Part shown: piece by piece, positions 5,015-5,943 of the stretch
How positions within the stretch are numbered: the first letter of the stretch is position 1
How the letters are laid out: every line of letters begins with the position of its first letter
NCBI GenBank assembly: GCA_002479035.1
Contig: DLLA01000170.1
Coordinates: 1 to 5,943, forward strand
Source of the DNA: Bacteroidales bacterium UBA7574
GTDB taxonomy: Bacteria; Bacteroidota; Bacteroidia; Bacteroidales; Paludibacteraceae
Reading direction: 5' to 3'
DNA: 5,943 nt
Program-made: the position numbers and the translations under genes
Notes under the pieces: generated by a model
What the model saw: the letters and a program-made list of their open reading frames with translations, nothing else
Database searches by the model: none
What the model was told of the DNA's origin: nothing

Positions 5015-5943
5015 ATGGCACGTATATTGGTTACCGGAGGTACCGGATATATCGGTTCGCACACGGTGGTGGAACTGATGCAACAGGGCTATGATGTAGT
5101 CATAGTGGATAACTTGAGCAACTCCAACGAGGGTGTGCTGGACGGCATTACCGCTATCGTAGGACGCCGCCCCGAGTTCGAGAAAGTGGACTGCAATGAC
5201 AAGGCTGCAATGGATGGCGTGTTTGCCAAATACGCTGATATCGTGGCAACTATTCACTTTGCAGCCAGCAAAGCAGTCGGGGAATCAGTAGAGAAACCAC
5301 TGTTGTACTACCGCAACAACATCGGGTCGCTGCTGACATTGCTCGAGTTGATGAAGGCGCATGGTGTGCTGAATATCGTATTCTCGAGTTCATGTACCGT
5401 GTACGGTCAGCCTACACCTGACCATTTGCCTGTGGACGAGACAGCGCCTATCCAACCCGCGTTGTCGCCGTATGGCAACACAAAGCAGATAAACGAAGAG
5501 ATTATCCGTGACGAGGCACACGCAGACAAGAATCTGCATGCCATCTTGTTGCGCTACTTCAACCCGATAGGTGCGCACCCGTCGGCATTGATAGGTGAGT
5601 TGCCTAATGGCGTTCCAAACAACCTGCTTCCCTATATCACGCAGACCGCAGCGGGATTACGCAAAGAACTGAAAGTGTTCGGCGACGACTACAACACTCC
5701 CGATGGCTCGTGCATCCGCGACTATATCTATGTTGTGGACCTCGCAAAGGCGCACGTGAAAGCGGTGGAGCGTATGCTGCAAGGCAAGGCATCAGAGCAG
5801 GTGGAGGTATTCAATCTCGGCACAGGACGCGGACTGAGCGTACTGGAGATTGTCAAGACATTTATGCAGGTGACGGGCGTGAAGATACCGTACCAAATCG
5901 TCGGTCGCCGCGAAGGAGACATAGAACAGGTGTGGGCAAACCC
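5015..5943 (+). CDS. galE: UDP-glucose 4-epimerase, partial at right edge
   Basis: GalE interconverts UDP-glucose and UDP-galactose (some members also the N-acetyl forms) with bound NAD. The frame is open from ATG 5015 through the last base, giving 309 residues; about 30-35 are missing against the usual 338-345. Extended SDR landmarks are VTGGTGYIGS at 6-15 (NAD binding), VDNLSNS at 31-37, HFAASKAVGES at 81-91, SSSCTVYG at 124-131 with the catalytic Ser, YGNTK at 153-157 (catalytic Tyr153, Lys157), RYFNPIGAHP at 180-189, PNNLLPYI at 201-208 (substrate) and DGSCIRDYIYVVDLAKAH at 230-247. Differences from E. coli, such as CTVYG for ATVYG and RDYIYV for RDYIHV, are minor. The N-terminus starts directly with the Rossmann strand, which fixes the start. 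Only two bases separate it from the nucleotidyltransferase stop, so the two genes are probably translated from one mRNA. Confidence 0.96.
   Translation, partial: MARILVTGGTGYIGSHTVVELMQQGYDVVIVDNLSNSNEGVLDGITAIVGRRPEFEKVDCNDKAAMDGVFAKYADIVATIHFAASKAVGESVEKPLLYYRNNIGSLLTLLELMKAHGVLNIVFSSSCTVYGQPTPDHLPVDETAPIQPALSPYGNTKQINEEIIRDEAHADKNLHAILLRYFNPIGAHPSALIGELPNGVPNNLLPYITQTAAGLRKELKVFGDDYNTPDGSCIRDYIYVVDLAKAHVKAVERMLQGKASEQVEVFNLGTGRGLSVLEIVKTFMQVTGVKIPYQIVGRREGDIEQVWAN

Noticed and set aside
4230..5021. 263-residue minus-strand open frame opposite the nucleotidyltransferase
   Set aside because: It lies wholly over a well-supported gene, is rich in His, Leu, Val and Arg as expected from antisense codons, and shows no domain motif.
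5029..5048. Direct repeat TACCGGA in the start of galE
   Set aside because: It arises from the glycine-rich VTGGTGY NAD-binding motif coded with similar codons.
5405..5423. Small inverted repeat GGTCAG/CTGACC inside galE
   Set aside because: Six pairs with a 7-base loop are expected by chance over this length, and the bases encode conserved GalE sequence.

Overview
The window looks like chromosomal housekeeping DNA from a member of the Bacteroidota, most likely order Bacteroidales (a Prevotella- or Bacteroides-like lineage). This rests on recollection, not on a search. The evidence is A-rich gene starts mostly without strong Shine-Dalgarno sequences, a membrane-anchored TPR protein directly upstream of ribH, a Bacteroidota-style GalE (FAASKAVGES, SPYGNTK), a large YitT-family membrane protein, and C/G-rich dyad repeats between genes. 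All six genes lie on the + strand. I see no mobile genes, phage genes, CRISPR array, rRNA or tRNA.

Layout. Bases 1-75 are an AT-rich leader. Genes 76-753 (TPR protein) and 810-1343 (ribH, lumazine synthase) form a first pair separated by 56 bases. A 314-base noncoding gap (1344-1657) follows. It holds two copies of a C/G-rich hairpin repeat, a run of G tracts, an AT-rich island, and two pairs of 11-bp tandem repeats. A second, tightly packed run then starts: aspartate kinase (1658-2983), a YitT-family membrane protein (2980-4086, ATGA overlap), a sugar-phosphate-type nucleotidyltransferase (4107-5012), and galE (5015 to past the right edge, 2-base gap). The spacing suggests one transcript for these four genes.

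How the genes fit together. RibH makes the penultimate intermediate of riboflavin. Aspartate kinase starts the lysine/threonine/methionine/diaminopimelate branch. The nucleotidyltransferase and GalE probably both act on nucleotide sugars for glycan or envelope building. YitT has no settled function. The shared theme of the second run may be envelope precursors (diaminopimelate plus sugar nucleotides), but that is inference.

No wholly new system is evident. The most striking unexplained signal is a near-perfect 44-base inverted repeat inside the 5' coding region of ribH (17 of 18 pairs, 8-base loop). Next are the 11-bp phased repeats before the aspartate kinase gene, a 19-residue insertion in RibH between its substrate-binding segments, and a long hydrophilic insertion between membrane segments of the YitT protein.
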